Position numbers and translations under genes: made by a program. Shown here piece by piece: positions 20,486 to 22,124 of a stretch of 22,124 nucleotides of DNA. The notes under the pieces are model-generated. The model searched no databases, was not told the DNA's origin, and was given only the letters and a program-made list of their open reading frames with translations. Every line of letters starts with the position of its first letter. Within the stretch, counting starts at the first letter, position 1. Source of the DNA: JBFMFH01 sp040752275 (GTDB taxonomy: Bacteria > Acidobacteriota > Vicinamibacteria > Vicinamibacterales > JAKQTR01); contig JBFMFH010000069.1 in the NCBI GenBank assembly GCA_040752275.1, positions 1 through 22,124 on the forward strand, written 5' to 3'.

Positions 20486-21997
20486 TCAGCTCGCCCTGCC
20501 CAGGCGCAGTTCGGAGTTGGCCAGATCGAAGGTCACCCGGTACCGGCTCAGGAACTGGTGCCCGACGATCCCGCCCAGTTCGTACCCGAGCAGGACGCTG
20601 GGCGCCCTCAGATTGAGGACGACCACGGAGGCCTTGTCGAAACGAATGTCGTCAAACGCGAGACTGACACCAGGCATCAGATAGGCGTCGGGATCCCAGC
20701 CGGAGGTGCCGTACACCTTCAGCCCGATCCGCCTCCCGGTCTGCGGATGCTGCAGCGACTGGGCCGTCGTCGTGCTGATCGAGATGACCTGCCCGCCCGT
20801 GTCCACCACGAACGACGCCGCAAGCGTGCCGTCGACCAGCCCGCGGACGGTCGCCAGCCGGTGCATCCACAGCGGAAGGACGACGTGGCTGTCCCCCTCC
20901 TCGGGTGGAAGCCGCCGGGCCAGCGTGATGCGCTTCGCCCGGTAGTCCACGCGCATCGACAGGCCGAACGTCAGCGGCGACACGCTCTCGGCCTCTGGCG
21001 CGGGCAGGTCACGCAGGGGCGGGTTCTTGATGATGACCGGCACGTTGCGGACCTTGAGCGCGCCGAGCTCCAGGCGGTCCACCCTGGCCAGCTGCAGGCC
21101 GCGCAGGCCCACCGAACCGACCCCGGCGCTCACGGTGTAGGTGACCGGGTCGATGCCCTTGCGCTGGGCGGTCTGGGCCGACACGACCGCGAGTTCCGCG
21201 CCCGTGTCGACCACGAGGTCCATCTCCTCCCCGTTTACCTTGCCGCGAACGATGATCTTCTCGTTGACCTCCTCGAACGGAAGCACGTAGACCTGGTTCG
21301 GGTCCGACTGGAAGTCGTAGGGGACGCGGCTGCCGAAGGACCGCAGGAACCGCAGCTCGGCCCTGGCCCAGACGGCGCGGTCGTCACGAGCCCCCGCGGG
21401 CAGGAGGTTGATGAAGTTCGCCAGCGACTGAGCGGCGGGTTCGTAGCGCCGGACGTCCTCGTAGACGTTGCCCAGCGTGTGATGATACTCGGCCTCGCCC
21501 GGGTCCGACCTCACCGCGGCCTGGGCGTGTTCGAGCGCTTCCGTGAAGCGCCCGCGGGCCGCCAGCACCACGGCCAGACCGTTGCGCGCCCACGCCTCAT
21601 CCGGGTCCACCAACAGCGCGTCCCGGTAGCTCGCCTCGGCCTCGTCGAACAGCCCGCCGGCCCACATCGATTCCCCGTGGACGGCCAGCGCGAAGGCATT
21701 ACCGGGCGCGTCCACTTTCAGCGCCTCGGCCTCGCGGCGCGACCGCACGAAATCCCCGACGCGCATCGCCGCACGGGCCAGCCCGGAGCGCGCGGGTACC
21801 CGGACTGCCAGATCGTCGGAGGACACGGCTTGTTCGAACGCGTGGATCGCCGGCAGGAACTGGCCTTGCTTGTAGAGAAGCTGTCCGAGTTGCAGCTGAA
21901 CCAGCGCGTCGGACGCGCCCGAGAACGCGGCAGCGCCGGTCAACAACGTCCCGACCATGCCGGCGGCCACAAGGACAGCGTGTCGAGGTGCGTTCAC
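20486..21997 (-). CDS. Exported TPR protein with two retropepsin-like aspartic protease domains
   Basis: A 503-aa protein with a signal peptide (residues 1-26). Residues ~33-220 contain TPR-type helix pairs (LGQLLYKQGQFLPAIHAFEQAV, AEASYRDALLVDPDEAWARNGLAVVLAARGRFTEALEHAQAAV, AEYHHTLGNVYEDVRRYEPAAQSL). The C-terminal half holds two aspartic-protease-like units. In the first, LVVDTGAELAVVS has D264; in the second, FVVDTGGQVISIS has D399 and ends with LLGYELGGIVGHQFLSRYRVTFDL. Two DTG motifs in one chain could form one internal dimer, as in pepsin. The start is GTG 21997 because GGAGG lies 6 nt before it; a TTG at 22081 is rejected. Location is probably periplasmic; substrates are unknown. Confidence 0.9.
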   Translation of the reverse strand: MNAPRHAVLVAAGMVGTLLTGAAAFSGASDALVQLQLGQLLYKQGQFLPAIHAFEQAVSSDDLAVRVPARSGLARAAMRVGDFVRSRREAEALKVDAPGNAFALAVHGESMWAGGLFDEAEASYRDALLVDPDEAWARNGLAVVLAARGRFTEALEHAQAAVRSDPGEAEYHHTLGNVYEDVRRYEPAAQSLANFINLLPAGARDDRAVWARAELRFLRSFGSRVPYDFQSDPNQVYVLPFEEVNEKIIVRGKVNGEEMDLVVDTGAELAVVSAQTAQRKGIDPVTYTVSAGVGSVGLRGLQLARVDRLELGALKVRNVPVIIKNPPLRDLPAPEAESVSPLTFGLSMRVDYRAKRITLARRLPPEEGDSHVVLPLWMHRLATVRGLVDGTLAASFVVDTGGQVISISTTTAQSLQHPQTGRRIGLKVYGTSGWDPDAYLMPGVSLAFDDIRFDKASVVVLNLRAPSVLLGYELGGIVGHQFLSRYRVTFDLANSELRLGRAS

Positions 21998-22003
21998 CTG
22001 ATA

Positions 22004-22008
22004 CCTCC
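22004..22008 (-). promoter_or_regulatory. Ribosome binding site deciding a GTG start
   Basis: GGAGG on the minus strand, six bases before GTG 21997, sets the start of the TPR/aspartic-protease gene. Confidence 0.8.
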
Positions 22009-22052
22009 GAGGCAAGGATTCCCCAGTAGGCGAATTGACGACGAGTTCGATC

Positions 22053-22081
22053 AGAATACCCGAACCGGGCGAGGGGAACAA
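22053..22081 (-). promoter_or_regulatory. Promoter candidate for the TPR/aspartic-protease gene
   Basis: On the minus strand TTGTTC (22081-22076), a 17-base spacer and TATTCT (22058-22053) match the sigma-70 layout with four of six in each hexamer. The GGGATTC array begins six bases upstream of the −35. Confidence 0.38.
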
Positions 22082-22086
22082 GAACC

Positions 22087-22114
22087 GGGATTCGGGATTC
22101 GGGATTCGGGATTC
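22087..22114 (+). repeat. GGGATTC heptad array, four perfect copies
   Basis: Four tandem GGGATTC units lie near the window end, upstream of the minus-strand gene at 21997. The unit, copy number and the leading bases ACCGGGATTC are the same as in the array at 13018-13045. Confidence 0.95.
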
Positions 22115-22124
22115 GACCAGAACT

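Overview
This is a high-GC bacterial window, about two thirds G+C by eye, with many GTG starts. It carries intergenic arrays of 7-nt tandem repeats built on units such as GGGATTC, AGGAGTC and AGGCGTC. Gene content, the repeats and the protein families (a CusF–SCO fusion, a TolB-propeller/Omp85 fusion, DUF72, an AbgB-like M20 enzyme) suggest Acidobacteriota, perhaps the Vicinamibacteria (subdivision 6). That placement is inference; there is no rRNA in the window to prove it.

Layout. (1) 1-3477, minus strand: a tight operon for a cytoplasmic group 3b NiFe hydrogenase (sulfhydrogenase type) in the order hydB (beta), a stand-alone cyclic-nucleotide-binding protein, hydG (gamma), hydD (delta) and hydA (alpha, cut by the window edge). 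The hydA fragment reads RICGIF where RICGIC is expected. (2) 3809-7129, plus strand: a 935-aa polytopic membrane protein of the GT-C/GT39 glycosyltransferase type, then a DinB-family protein. (3) 7195-9977, minus strand: an exported AbgB-like M20 amidohydrolase, a DUF72 protein and a small RRM RNA-binding protein with a long leader. (4) 10256-14229, plus strand: a CusF–SCO lipoprotein, a transglutaminase-like protein with an unclear start, a small lipoprotein, a CPCC-motif protein, and a two-gene operon of SPFH/band-7 protein plus Arc-type ribbon-helix-helix regulator behind a strong extended −10 promoter that carries a palindrome. (5) 14249-16427, minus strand: ECF sigma factor, zinc anti-sigma factor, TlpA-like thioredoxin and a small Cys-containing protein. 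(6) 16762-20474, plus strand: a 1036-aa outer-membrane fusion of zinc metallopeptidase, beta-propeller and Omp85-type barrel, then an acyl-CoA thioesterase. (7) 20486-21997, minus strand: an exported TPR protein with two retropepsin-like DTG domains.

No insertion sequence, phage gene, CRISPR array, tRNA or rRNA is visible. The most unusual non-coding signal is the heptad family. At least five loci carry tandem 7-mers that all fit the loose consensus RGRNKWC, always between genes, often touching a stop or start codon or lying just upstream of a promoter. The best candidate regulatory module is the SPFH–RHH operon with its promoter palindrome. The most unusual protein architecture is the peptidase–propeller–barrel fusion.
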